DNA of 64,000 nt from a bacterium. GTDB taxonomy: Bacteria > Armatimonadota > Abditibacteriia > Abditibacteriales > Abditibacteriaceae. The translations under genes and the position numbers were made by a program. The DNA is taken from NCBI GenBank assembly GCA_004172935.1, contig SDZD01000024.1, positions 1 through 64,000 of the forward strand. The letters are read 5' to 3'. Below are positions 7,650-17,300 of this stretch, one piece after another. Position 1 is the first letter of the stretch, and each line of letters opens with the position of its first letter. The notes below the pieces were generated by a model. That model was not told the origin of the DNA and did not search any database. It saw only the letters and a program-made list of their open reading frames with translations.

Positions 7650-8540
7650 TTACTCACGTTTTTCGACGGCTTCACGGGCAATTTCCAGAAAGCGGGGCAG
7701 AATCGGCGAGGTGTCGTTTTCTCGGTAGAGCAGCATCAATCCGATGCAGGGCGCGGGTTCAGCGAGGCTTTTATAGACCACTCCCTCGCGCTGAAAATTC
7801 TGTACGGTGCTGGGCACCAGAGTAATGCCGATACCCGCCGAAACGAGGCTGATGGCGGTCTGTACCTCCCCTACCCGCTGCACCATACGCGGGGTGAAAC
7901 CAGCCTCTTCGCACACGCGCACAATGTAGCCGCCATAGCTGGAAGGCGAGGGTTGGTGGAACAGGATGAAAGGCTCGTTGGCGAGGGTGCGCAATTCGAT
8001 GTTCTCCTGTGTGGCAAGATGATGCGTGGCGGGCAGAGCCAATAGTAGCGGCTCTTGCATCAGCGATTCCATTCCAAAGCCCGCTTCAGGCGTGGAGAGG
8101 CGCGTGAAGCCGATATGGATGCGATTTTCGCGCAGGGCGTCTTCCTGCTCTTCGCCAAGCATCTCCTCCAGCACCAATTCGACTTCGGGGTAACGCTCAC
8201 GGAAGCGGCGCAGGATGGCGGGCAACGCATCGTAGTTGGCCGAACCGACGAAGCCGACTCCGAACCAGCCCCAATCGCCGCGACTGGCGCGTTGCGCGTG
8301 GGTGACGGCTTGCTCGACGGAAGCGAGGATGGCGCGTGTTTCTTCGAGGAAAACCAACCCTGCCGAAGTGAGTTCGACGCGGCGATTGGTGCGCTCGAAA
8401 AGCTGTACACCGATTTCGTTTTCCAGTTGGCGGATTTGCTGGCTGAGGGGTGGTTGCGCCATGTGAAGGCGTGTTGCAGCGCGACCAAAATGAAGTTCTT
8501 CGGCGACCGCCACAAAATAACGCAAATGTCGTAATTCCAC
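7650..8540 (-). CDS. LysR-family transcriptional regulator
   Basis: The 296-residue protein starts with a GTG codon (8538-8540) and MELRHLRYFVAVAEELHFGRAA, the usual LysR helix-turn-helix opening. It continues with QPPLSQQIRQLENEIGVQLFERT, the recognition helix region, and a periplasmic-binding-type effector domain to the C-terminus. It is divergently transcribed from the MFS transporter gene with 103 bases between them. That is the classic arrangement for a LysR protein controlling a transporter and itself. The effector is unknown. The sequence between the genes is AT-rich, but I could not fix a convincing T-N11-A box. Confidence 0.93.
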   Translation of the reverse strand: MELRHLRYFVAVAEELHFGRAATRLHMAQPPLSQQIRQLENEIGVQLFERTNRRVELTSAGLVFLEETRAILASVEQAVTHAQRASRGDWGWFGVGFVGSANYDALPAILRRFRERYPEVELVLEEMLGEEQEDALRENRIHIGFTRLSTPEAGFGMESLMQEPLLLALPATHHLATQENIELRTLANEPFILFHQPSPSSYGGYIVRVCEEAGFTPRMVQRVGEVQTAISLVSAGIGITLVPSTVQNFQREGVVYKSLAEPAPCIGLMLLYRENDTSPILPRFLEIAREAVEKRE

Positions 8541-8643
8541 GAATGATATTTTATAAGTATTGATTAGTCACTAAACAGATATTGGGCATATCATTCGGCT
8601 TGCCTTACACCTAAATAGAAGTTCCCCAACGGGTGTTTAGAAT

Positions 8644-9885
8644 ATGAGATCATTGAACGTTTCGCCGGGACAGGCGCTAAGTCCCGCCGCGAACGAGAGC
8701 GTCGCGCCTCCCGCCCAATTAACACGTCCCCTGCTTTTAACAATGGCCGTCGCGTGCGGCCTGGCGATTGCCAACCTGTATTACAATCAACCGCTTTTGC
8801 CACAAATCGCGCGCTATTTCCACGTTTCCGATAGCCAGGTCGGCGTGCTTCCGATGCTGACGCAAGCCGGATTCGCGCTTGGCGTTTTTCTGCTGGCGCC
8901 TCTGGGCGACACAGTGGAGCGGCGGCGCTTGATTCTGGTGATGCTGGCGCTAGTGACGGTGGCCCTGGCATGGGCGGCGCTCTCGCCCAACTTGCTGTGC
9001 CTTTCGGTGGCGAGTCTGGCAATTGGCATTACCAGCGTGATTTCGACTCAAGTGCTTCCCTTCGCGGTTCAGTTGGGACGCCCCGAAGAGCGCGGAAAAA
9101 CAGTAGGAAGCATCGCGAGCGCCATGCTCATCGGGGTATTACTGTCGCGCACTTTGAGCGGCGCGGTAGGCGAAGCGTTCGGGTGGCGCGTGATGTATGG
9201 AGTCGCGAGCGCGCTGATGATTGGCCTAGCGTTGGTGCTGAACCGTTTGCTGCCGTATAGCCACCCTACTATTACCCTGCCCTATAAAAAGCTGATTCAT
9301 TCGATGTGGCATCTGACCAGAGAACACGCTGTTCTGCGTGAGGCGACTATCAATGGGATGCTGCTTTACGGCTCGTTGAGCGCGTTCTGGGCGACTCTGG
9401 TGTTTCTGGTCGAGAGTCCCGCCTATCATTACGGTGAAACGGTGGCGGGTATGTTCGGTTTGGTAGGTGCATTAGGAGCATTAGGCGCTCCGATTACGGG
9501 GCGACTGGCCGATAAGCGCAGCCCACGCACGTTGGTTGGCTTCGCGGCGATTGCGATGTTGGTCGGCTTTCTGGTGCTATGGGGCTTCGGCACCCATCTG
9601 GCCGGACTAATTGTGGGCGTTATCGTGCTGGACCTGGCGGCTCAGACGGCGACGGTTTCCAATCAAGCGACGGTTTATAGCCTTGCGCCCGAAGCACACA
9701 GCCGCCTTTACACCATCTATCGCGCTTCTTATTCGATGGGTGGTTCGATTGGAGCTTATCTGGGGGTCTATGCGTGGAGCCTGTACGGCTGGAATGGCGT
9801 ATGCGCGGTGGGAGTGGGATTATTGCTGATAGCACTAGCTTTTCACTGGCGAGCCAGTAAAAATGTTGTCGTCATTCCTGAGTAA
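8644..9885 (+). CDS. Major facilitator superfamily (DHA1-like) exporter
   Basis: The 413-residue membrane protein has about twelve hydrophobic segments. It shows the MFS loop 2-3 signature, here LGDTVERRRLILVM (G-D-x-x-x-R-R family motif), and a related motif in the second half (GRLADKRSPRTLVG). The N-terminus IANLYYNQPLLPQIA is typical of a DHA1-type drug or metabolite efflux subgroup found beside LysR regulators. It probably exports a small organic molecule using the proton gradient. Regulation by the divergent LysR protein is inferred from position. The next gene follows 56 bases later on the same strand. Confidence 0.9.
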   Translation: MRSLNVSPGQALSPAANESVAPPAQLTRPLLLTMAVACGLAIANLYYNQPLLPQIARYFHVSDSQVGVLPMLTQAGFALGVFLLAPLGDTVERRRLILVMLALVTVALAWAALSPNLLCLSVASLAIGITSVISTQVLPFAVQLGRPEERGKTVGSIASAMLIGVLLSRTLSGAVGEAFGWRVMYGVASALMIGLALVLNRLLPYSHPTITLPYKKLIHSMWHLTREHAVLREATINGMLLYGSLSAFWATLVFLVESPAYHYGETVAGMFGLVGALGALGAPITGRLADKRSPRTLVGFAAIAMLVGFLVLWGFGTHLAGLIVGVIVLDLAAQTATVSNQATVYSLAPEAHSRLYTIYRASYSMGGSIGAYLGVYAWSLYGWNGVCAVGVGLLLIALAFHWRASKNVVVIPE

Positions 9886-9941
9886 AAACAGAGCATAATA
9901 AGAGACTCCCATTTCTGTAAGGAAAGCATCACATTTGCTTT

Positions 9942-10955
9942 ATGCATACAGGAAAACACTACTCTCTGAAAGAAGTCGGCCTCTGGACACGGCACGAAAC
10001 CGCGATTTTCTTTGTTATCGCCACCGTACCCACTGTGCTTTATGTAATCGCGGGCTGGAAATGGCTGGCCCTGCCTTGGTTGCCAATAGCCACAGTAGGC
10101 ACAGCGGTCGCGTTCATTACGGGTTTCAAGAACAATACCTCCTACTCGCGGCTGTGGGAAGCGCGACAGGTGTGGGGCAGCATTATCAACGGCAGTCGGA
10201 TATGGGGCGTGTTGACGCTCGATTTCATTACCATGCCAGCCAATTCCGCCGAAGCGGAACAGATTCGCTCGATTCAGCAACGTTTGTTCTATCGGCATCT
10301 GGCATGGATAACCACTGTGCGTTACCAACTACGCGAAAAACGCCCGTGGGAGAACATGCAAGCCCAATATAATGTCGAGTACCGCCGTAATTACCATGTG
10401 CCAGAGTGGGAAGGCAATTTGGAAGAGGAGTTGAAAGCGCTGCTAGACCCGCTGGAGCTGGCCTACATCCTCAGCAAGAAGAACCGCGCCACACATCTGC
10501 TTACGCTCCAATCGCGGGAACTGCGCGAACTGGTGGAAAAAGGCTATTTGACCGAATATCGGCAGTGCCAGATGGAAGAGCGAATCGCCGAGTTCTACAA
10601 CGATCAGGGGCGCTGCGAACGCATCAAGAACTTTCCATATCCGCGCCAGTTCGCGACGTTGAACCTGTTTTTCGTGTGGCTATTCATCATCCTCGTGCCA
10701 TTCGGAATGCTTCAGGAGTTCCAGAAAATAGGGGGTGGCTATGTGTGGCTCACCATCCCCTCCAGCATCATTGCCGCATGGGTGTTTCACACCATGGATA
10801 AAATCGGCGAAAGCTCGGAGAATCCATTTGAAGGTGGCCCCAACGATGTGCCGATAACCTCAATGAGCCGCACCATCGAAATCGACCTGCGAGAGATGCT
10901 GAACGAAACCGACATTCCAGCGCCCACTCAAGCCACCAACAATATCTTGATGTAG
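9942..10955 (+). CDS. Bestrophin family anion channel (UPF0187)
   Basis: The 337-residue protein shows bacterial bestrophin features: an N-terminal hydrophobic pair, and the conserved FKNNTSYSRLWEARQVWGSIINGSR segment following GFKNN that lines the pore. It also has a long cytosolic helical middle and a C-terminal hydrophobic pair around LFFVWLFIILVPFGML with VPFGxL, ending IEIDLREMLNETDIPAP. Bacterial homologues form pentameric channels for chloride or other ions in the inner membrane. It follows the MFS gene by 56 bases, so both could be on one transcript. No Shine-Dalgarno is evident directly before the ATG. Confidence 0.9.
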   Translation: MHTGKHYSLKEVGLWTRHETAIFFVIATVPTVLYVIAGWKWLALPWLPIATVGTAVAFITGFKNNTSYSRLWEARQVWGSIINGSRIWGVLTLDFITMPANSAEAEQIRSIQQRLFYRHLAWITTVRYQLREKRPWENMQAQYNVEYRRNYHVPEWEGNLEEELKALLDPLELAYILSKKNRATHLLTLQSRELRELVEKGYLTEYRQCQMEERIAEFYNDQGRCERIKNFPYPRQFATLNLFFVWLFIILVPFGMLQEFQKIGGGYVWLTIPSSIIAAWVFHTMDKIGESSENPFEGGPNDVPITSMSRTIEIDLREMLNETDIPAPTQATNNILM

Positions 10956-11087
10956 GACGAATTTTGCAGTGGGAAGGGATACATTCCAATTAGGGCAAAG
11001 AAAATCAGTTGTGCGCGAAGAATCTCATGGCGAGCAGTGGAAGGAACTGCGAAAATTTCTGACGTTTACCATTTACTACTCAAGCCA

Positions 11088-12095
11088 ATGAAATTCGCCC
11101 AAATTGTGGCCCTGTGCGGGGTACTTTGTGCCTCAAGCCTTGCATTCGCCCCAGCGGCTAAGGCTCAAGTCTCGCCCAATAGATACTGCGCGCCTCGCAC
11201 GTTTACCAATCCGATACTCGTATCGGGGAACGATCCGTGGGTCACTCGCCACAAAGGCTATTACTACTACTGTGGCTCTTCAGGTGGACAACTCTTCGTC
11301 GGTAAGTCGCGCGAGTTGTTGGGCATCGGTTCCTACACCAAGGCGATATTTGTCCAACCGGGCCAACCCTACTCTCAAGAATTATGGGCGCCGGAAATCC
11401 ATTTCATCGACGGCAAGTGGTTCATTTACGTGGCGGGCGATGACGGCAAGAATGCCAACCATCGCATGTATGTGCTGCGCGCAAAAACGGATGACCCACA
11501 GGGCGAATACGAGATGATGGGACAACTCGACACCGGAGATCGTTGGGCCATTGACGGCAACGTCTTCACATGGAAGAAGAAGTTGTATTTCGTGTGGTCG
11601 GGTTGGGAAGGCACGGAAAACGTCGCTCAGAACCTATACATCGCGCCGATGAGCAACCCGTGGACGGTCAGCGGGCCGCGCGTTTTGATTTCCAAACCCG
11701 AATTATCGTGGGAGCTGAACGGAACCCCTCATATCAATGAAGGGCCAACGGCTCTGATTCACAAAAACAGGCTTTTTATCGTGTACTCGGCCAGCGGTTC
11801 GTGGTCGGATGATTACTGCCTGGGCCGATTGGATTTCAGCGGCGACGATATTCTCAGCCCACAGAATTGGAAGAAATTTCCTCAAGTGGCGTTCGCAAAG
11901 ACAGCCAACGTTTTTGGCCCCGGCCACGCCTCGTTCGTCAACGATGGCAAACGTGACTGGATCGTTTATCACTCGGCTAGAAAATCTGGCTCCGGTTGGA
12001 CGCGCACGGTTCGCACTCAACCATTCACATGGAACAGCGACGGCACCCCCAATTTTGGCACTCCGTTGCCATCGGGTGTCCCGGTTGAATATTAA
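11088..12095 (+). CDS. Secreted glycoside hydrolase family 43 protein
   Basis: The 335-residue protein has a Sec signal (MKFAQIVALCGVLCASSLAF...AKA) and then a five-bladed propeller typical of GH43. The three catalytic acids fit the family pattern: D49 in NDPWV as general base, D156 in AIDGNVF as pKa modulator and E218 in INEGPTAL as general acid. GH43 enzymes release arabinose or xylose from hemicelluloses and pectin side chains. I chose ATG 11088 because a longer frame from 11037 would put 17 residues before the signal peptide. There is no obvious Shine-Dalgarno. It is followed by a bidirectional hairpin and the initiator tRNA on the other strand. It opens a block of carbohydrate-related genes. 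Confidence 0.88.
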   Translation: MKFAQIVALCGVLCASSLAFAPAAKAQVSPNRYCAPRTFTNPILVSGNDPWVTRHKGYYYYCGSSGGQLFVGKSRELLGIGSYTKAIFVQPGQPYSQELWAPEIHFIDGKWFIYVAGDDGKNANHRMYVLRAKTDDPQGEYEMMGQLDTGDRWAIDGNVFTWKKKLYFVWSGWEGTENVAQNLYIAPMSNPWTVSGPRVLISKPELSWELNGTPHINEGPTALIHKNRLFIVYSASGSWSDDYCLGRLDFSGDDILSPQNWKKFPQVAFAKTANVFGPGHASFVNDGKRDWIVYHSARKSGSGWTRTVRTQPFTWNSDGTPNFGTPLPSGVPVEY

Positions 12096-12111
12096 AAATA
12101 GGCTCGAAACT

Positions 12112-12145
12112 AAAAAAGCCCTTCGCTTTCGCGAAGGGCTTTTTC
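12112..12145. terminator. Bidirectional intrinsic terminator between GH43 and tRNA-fMet
   Basis: Arms AGCCCTTCGC and GCGAAGGGCT with a TTTC-type loop are flanked by A6 on the left and TTTTT on the right. It can stop both the plus-strand GH43 transcript and the minus-strand tRNA transcript. Confidence 0.88.
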
Positions 12146-12148
12146 TTA

Positions 12149-12222
12149 TGGCGGGAACAGGATTCGAACCTGTGACCTCAAGGTTATGAGCCTTGCGAGC
12201 TACCGGGCTGCTCCATCCCGCG
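12149..12222 (-). tRNA. Initiator tRNA-Met (anticodon CAT)
   Basis: The 74-nt sequence folds as a full cloverleaf with anticodon loop CTCATAA and T-loop TTCGAAT. Two initiator hallmarks are clear: the first acceptor position is unpaired (C1 opposite C72), and the D stem has A11:T24 (GAGC / GCTC). The anticodon stem is CAAGG / CCTTG. Only two of the three consecutive G:C pairs normally found at 29-31 with 39-41 are present, because 29:41 is A:T. CCA is not encoded. A consensus promoter lies just upstream and a bidirectional terminator just downstream, so it is a solitary transcription unit. Confidence 0.93.
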
Positions 12223-12259
12223 ATGGATATTTGTGCGCCCTCTCTCGAAGGCCCTACAA

Positions 12260-12288
12260 ATCTTACAGAAATACGAATAGCTTGTCAA
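12260..12288 (-). promoter_or_regulatory. Sigma-70-type promoter of the initiator tRNA
   Basis: On the minus strand TTGACA (12283-12288) is followed after exactly 17 bases by TAAGAT (12260-12265), about 38 bases before the mature tRNA 5' end. Confidence 0.8.
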
Positions 12289-12587
12289 GGGGAATTTTAA
12301 AATACGCTTAAAAATTTTATTTTAGAGCCTTTGGATAATAGATTAAGGGCGCCGGACTGGCTCGCATGAGTGCAGATAGCGCTATCGACTTGCTTGTTTG
12401 TTATTGAACAGGAACTGTTTGAGGGCGAATACAAGATTCGCCCCTACAGGGGGATAAAAGCGTTTTCCACTAACCAATGAACGGGGCTATTATATAGCTC
12501 GGCTCAATTTATTCTCTCGCGGATTTCCTATTGCGTTGCGAATCCATATATAACTATTTCTTTACTAACCTACTAACCAAGAGCATT
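12289..12587. other. AT-rich intergenic stretch before the LGFP gene
   Basis: Apart from the small inverted repeat at 12423-12443, I see no open frame or RNA structure here. An A/T-rich tract around 12490 (TATTATATAGC) could contain the -10 of the downstream gene, but no matching -35 is convincing. Confidence 0.4.
12423..12443. repeat. Short palindromic dispersed-repeat-like element
   Basis: GGGCGAAT and ATTCGCCC surround ACAAG, followed by CTACAGGGGG. The phrase (GTAGGGGCGAATCTTGTATT in the other direction, then CGCCC) resembles an intergenic repeat I recall from unrelated bacteria. No transposase is near. Confidence 0.4.
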
Positions 12588-14237
12588 ATGAATTTTCATT
12601 TACGTGGGGGCACATTGAAGGGCATCGCGTTTGGGGCAGTTGCTTTTCTTTTGGGTATGCCTCCTGTTGTTTCACAGGCGCAAGATAAGACACGGCTCAA
12701 ATCGATTCCCAGAATTAACCTGGGGACACTTCTCGATGTCAAGCATCCCGAATGGCGCGGTTTGCTCGCCTCTCCCGGCCTTCAAGGTCAGGCGGTGAAG
12801 GGCACCTACTTCTTTCCAGGAGAAGCGGGCGACAACGTTAATTACACCACCCACCCCAAAGACCCAAGAGATTCGCATTGGAATAGCGATCCTTCGACGC
12901 GCGGGTGGGTGATGGACAGGATGGTTCAGGACCATCTCAATACGGTAGTAATGAGCTACTGGAGCAACATGCCCCAATGGTCGCCGATGGTGCTCGACTC
13001 GACTTCGGTGCCCGGTGTTATCAGTGCGGTCGGGGGACGCCCGCTAGTTATCATGCCCGCTATCGAGAGCGGCTTTGATGACAAGCATCCAGAGATACCT
13101 CACTGGGAGTTCAAAGGCGAATTTCCCAACGGGGTATCGGGACTGGTTGAGCGCATCGGCAGCCTAGTTACGCTATTCAAGGGGAATATGCCTCGGTGGG
13201 CGAAGATATATGACCGCAATGGGCAAGCCCGTTATGCGGTGAATATCCTGCACGTCAGCTCTAATCTCATCAGCCAGGTGCCGGGCAGAGCAGACGATGA
13301 GGCATTTGCTCGCTCCTTCGATGTCGCAGCCGATGAGGTGTACAGGCGCTATAAGATTCGCGTGGGATTTACGCTCGATACCATAGGAATGCAACGTTAT
13401 TCGCCCAGCCCCAGCGAGGCGGGCGCCGCATTTGAGCGAACGGCCTCAGTGCTGGCGATTCAGGGATTCGCCTCGGAAGTGTTCAGCGGGCTAGTGAACT
13501 CCTCGCGCCCGAATCAAACGGCCATTGACAACAACAAGAATAATAATATCCAGCGCATGGCGGATTGGAAAAAAGCAGCGGTTGGCGATTGGATAAAAAC
13601 GGGAGTTCCGGTTATTCTCGATGTCTCCAATGGCTTCGATGGGCGCAAAGTGTGGGCAGGTGTGGGAGCGGGATTCTGGGGTGACAATCTCTCGTATACC
13701 GACGATAGGTGGCGAAACTGGATGAGTCAGGTAAAAAGGCCGGGCATTAAAGGCATCACATTCAACACCTGGAACGGCTATACGGAGGGATATGCGGCGA
13801 CTTCTTCCATCGAACACGGAGATACGGTCTATAACTGGTTGCGAGACCTGATGGAGCCGCCACCGTGGGACTATACCAACGTGTTTTATGCGAATGGACG
13901 CCCGACTTATAAGGTGTATGGTGCGATCTGCGACAAATGGCTCCAACTGGGCGCGGACCGTGCCTTTGGGCCACCAACCAGCTCAGAATTAGCAGCCGGA
14001 ACGGGACGAGTTCAATATTTCGCGGATGGAAAAGCCATTTACTGGAGTGGTAACACAGGGGCACACGAACTTCATGGCCTGATTTTGAAGGCCTATCAGA
14101 ACGCGGGCGCATTCAATAGTCGGTTGGGCTTCCCTACCAGTGATGAAGAAGGACTTGGCGATGGCCGCGTTAACCGCTTCGAGCATGGGCGAATCGAGTG
14201 GAAACCCGGCGACACATTGGGACGAATCATCTACTAA
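12588..14237 (+). CDS. Secreted TIM-barrel-like glycosidase candidate with C-terminal LGFP repeats
   Basis: The 549-residue protein carries a signal peptide (MNFHLRGGTLKGIAFGAVAFLLG...SQA). It has a long middle region with features of a GH71/GH99-like barrel: NTVVMSYWSNMPQW, RPLVIMPAIESG, PVILDVSNGFDGRKVWAGVGAGFWGD and ITFNTWNGYTEG. Two LGFP modules follow in the last ~115 residues (WLQLGADRAFGPPTSSE and YQNAGAFNSRLGFPTSDEE). LGFP repeats are best known from mycolata, where they help anchor proteins to the cell envelope. Catalysis is inferred from the barrel-like pattern; I cannot assign a GH family with confidence. I chose ATG 12588 because the signal peptide starts there. It precedes the large BNR/SGNH gene on the same strand with a 73-base gap. 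Confidence 0.65.
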   Translation: MNFHLRGGTLKGIAFGAVAFLLGMPPVVSQAQDKTRLKSIPRINLGTLLDVKHPEWRGLLASPGLQGQAVKGTYFFPGEAGDNVNYTTHPKDPRDSHWNSDPSTRGWVMDRMVQDHLNTVVMSYWSNMPQWSPMVLDSTSVPGVISAVGGRPLVIMPAIESGFDDKHPEIPHWEFKGEFPNGVSGLVERIGSLVTLFKGNMPRWAKIYDRNGQARYAVNILHVSSNLISQVPGRADDEAFARSFDVAADEVYRRYKIRVGFTLDTIGMQRYSPSPSEAGAAFERTASVLAIQGFASEVFSGLVNSSRPNQTAIDNNKNNNIQRMADWKKAAVGDWIKTGVPVILDVSNGFDGRKVWAGVGAGFWGDNLSYTDDRWRNWMSQVKRPGIKGITFNTWNGYTEGYAATSSIEHGDTVYNWLRDLMEPPPWDYTNVFYANGRPTYKVYGAICDKWLQLGADRAFGPPTSSELAAGTGRVQYFADGKAIYWSGNTGAHELHGLILKAYQNAGAFNSRLGFPTSDEEGLGDGRVNRFEHGRIEWKPGDTLGRIIY

Positions 14238-14310
14238 AAGCCTGTTGGTCTCGTGGGGCTTTGAATGAATGCCACGATTTTGTTAGTTGATTTTCAAAAG
14301 GTTCGCTCCC

Positions 14311-17300
14311 ATGCAAACCCGTTTCAACTTAATAGCGTTTGGACTGTGCGCGTCATCCTCTTTGCAGTGTGCGCTGGCTCAACCTGCCTCGAATATTTCG
14401 TGGCAACCAATGCCACTGGTGTCGCCGCAAGCGCTGCGAATGCCAGGAGTGACGATTGGTGGTGAGGGTGGTCAATGGCCGCGAGCAGCCCCCGCGATTG
14501 CGGCCACTGACCCTAATTTTTTGCTGTTGCCCATTGATGTCGGTGGTTTTTATCGCTCATTGGATGGGGGCCAAACATGGCGGCTTTCGACACGCGGCTG
14601 GAACGCGCGCGGGGCCAACGGATTCGCCATAGACCCTAAAAACGCGAACCGTGTCATCGGCATCGGCGGCAATGGCGACAACTGGAATCCGACATGGGGC
14701 CAAAGCCCGAACGGAATGTATTTGTCCACAGATAAAGGCGCGTCATGGACACAAACATTGGCGGTTCCCGATGGGAAGGCAGGTCGGGTCGAGTTCGACC
14801 CGACCTCGTTCGATAAGGCCAAAGGGTATTGCATGGTCGCCTACTATTCGTCGCCACTACGCGGGCTGTTTCGCTCGGACGATGGCGGGGCGACATGGAA
14901 AGGGCTTAACCGCATCGCGGCGCTCGAAGCAGTGGACGACTACAATGCGGCTCGCATCGCACTGAATCCGGCGAACGGCACACTTTATCTGGCGGGCAAA
15001 AACGGGTTTTATCGGTCGAGTGATAAAGGGCAAACGTTTCTTAAAACAGCGGATATGGGCAATATCTATGGCCTGAACGTAATTCCGAGCCAGCCGAACA
15101 CAGTGTGGATTAGCAATATAGACGGCCTATTTATCTCGCAAGATAGCGGCAAGAGTTTTCGGGCCTTGGGAGCAAAGGGCATTTCGCGCGATAAAGATGC
15201 CGCCATTCGCGACATCACAGTTTCTCCCGCCAATGCGAAAGAAATGCTGGTGTGGGTTCAAAACGCTAACTGGCGTTGGTTACGCTACATCTCGCACGAT
15301 GGCGGCGAGAACTTCACTCCGATTCGGCTGGAAACAGGACTTCAAAGCCGCGCTGATATTGGCGAGGTTCAGGGCACAGTGCAATCGAACGCCTTGATTC
15401 AGGGTGGCCCGGCATTTTTGCCTTTCAACACGCGCAATGGTTACTTCACCTGGCATCCAACCAACGCGAATATCGTGTGGGGCATTGGAGGCGACTGGGT
15501 CACAAAGTCGCGGGATGGAGGAAAGACGTTCCAGTGGAGCAACAACGGCTTTAACGGCATAATGCTCGGCCAGTCGTTCAATTTCTCGGCGACACAACCG
15601 AACACGGTGTTTCTGGGCTTCCAGGATAATAACGGGGCTTTCAGCAACGATAACGGCAAGATGTGGAACTACCGCGATGTGTCGGGCAAAGGCTGGGGCG
15701 GGCACGACTATGGCGCCGGACAAAGCGGCGAGGTGATGTGGTGCGGCGATGCAGAGGATTGGGGCGGGGTGCGCCGCACACGGATTTCGCGAGACGGGGG
15801 TCAAACATGGGCATTCGCCAAAGACGCCAATGGGCAAGAGTGCCGTTGGAGCGGAACCAACATCTCGTACACATCGCCGAAGGATGCCAATATCCTCTTC
15901 GCCTCGAATTGGCGTAGCAACGATAAAGGCGCGACATGGACGGTCATGGCGGATTGCGATGGGGTTTATACCCACGCAGCGAAGGGCGAGTTATTTGGGC
16001 GAAAGGGTAACGCACTCGTACAGTCGAAAGATGGCGGAGTGACGTGGCAGAAACTGACGGATGTCGAGGGCGGCTTCGAGGACGTGGCATTCGATGGCGG
16101 GCGCCAGCGTTGGTATTTCGCTTCGCAAGGCCAACTGAAGAGTTGGGAGAAGGGCACATGGAAAACGCTTCCCATACCGACCGACCAATACGGCAACAGG
16201 CACTGCATTACAGTAGCCGTCGATCCGGGGAAGAGTGACATCGTTTATGGGGGTGGCCCCGCGAACATCTACGCTACCCAGGCAACGGTCTATCGGTCGT
16301 GCGATGCGGGCGAGTCGTTCGAGAACATTTCGACGGGCGATGGGCCACACGAGGTACAGTGGATTCGGGTGCATCCCCTGAGCGGCGACGTCTGGTTGAA
16401 TGGCCAGTGTTATGGCATGTGGCGCATCGCCCGTCCCACTCAACTCGGCGCGGCCCCGGCCAACCAGGGCGATATGCCCCGTGTAGCGAAGGTGCCCGAT
16501 GGCGAGACGCCCCTACCCGCCGCGCCTGATGGGCGCCCCCACATCGCCAAAATCATTCGCGATTTAGGGCCGCAAGGATTGGAATACACCTATGGGCCGC
16601 AATGGAAAAACGGCGATAACGTGAAAGGCACCGAAGATTCGTTGCGACTGGATACGACCGAATGGGGCGGCGGCGGTTTGGTTCTCAATGGCGCCAACCT
16701 GACACCGTTTGGCGAAACACATCTGGCGCTTCGTGCCCGCCCGTTGCCGAATAATGGGGCCAAAACGTTGGCGATCAACATCATACGCGAAGGGCAGGAA
16801 ACACGACAGGTCAGTTTCGATTTGAGCAAATTGGCAGAAAACAGGTGGACATTGCTGCTTGCACCTTTGGGAGATGGCGATTTTTCCAACGTCGCTCAAA
16901 TCCAGTTGCAGGGCACCAACTTTGGCGAAGGCGCGGCCCGCTTACGTGTGGATATTGATGCTATCGGCACAGCGAAACTGGCACCGGGGGCACCACTGAT
17001 AGTGGACGAAGGCGAAGCGCCCGCGCTCAAAATGGCGCCCACTTATGCGCCACTGAAAACAAGTTACGACCCCAATATCACGCGCATCATTCGCGACTTT
17101 GGGCCAGCGGGCGCCGAATACACCTACGGCCCCGACTGGAAAAATGGCGACAACGTGAAGTGTGTTGAAGGAGCGGTTCAATTCGACACAACGACATCTG
17201 GGGGCGCGGGCATCGTTGTCAATGGGATGGATTTGGCACTTGCGGGGCAAACCCATCTGGCACTGCGCGCACGAGTCCTTCCCGGCAACGTGGCTAAACA

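Noticed and set aside
8541..8643. LysR T-N11-A operator between the LysR and MFS genes
   Set aside because: Several A/T-rich matches exist, but none with a clear dyad; not distinguishable from background.
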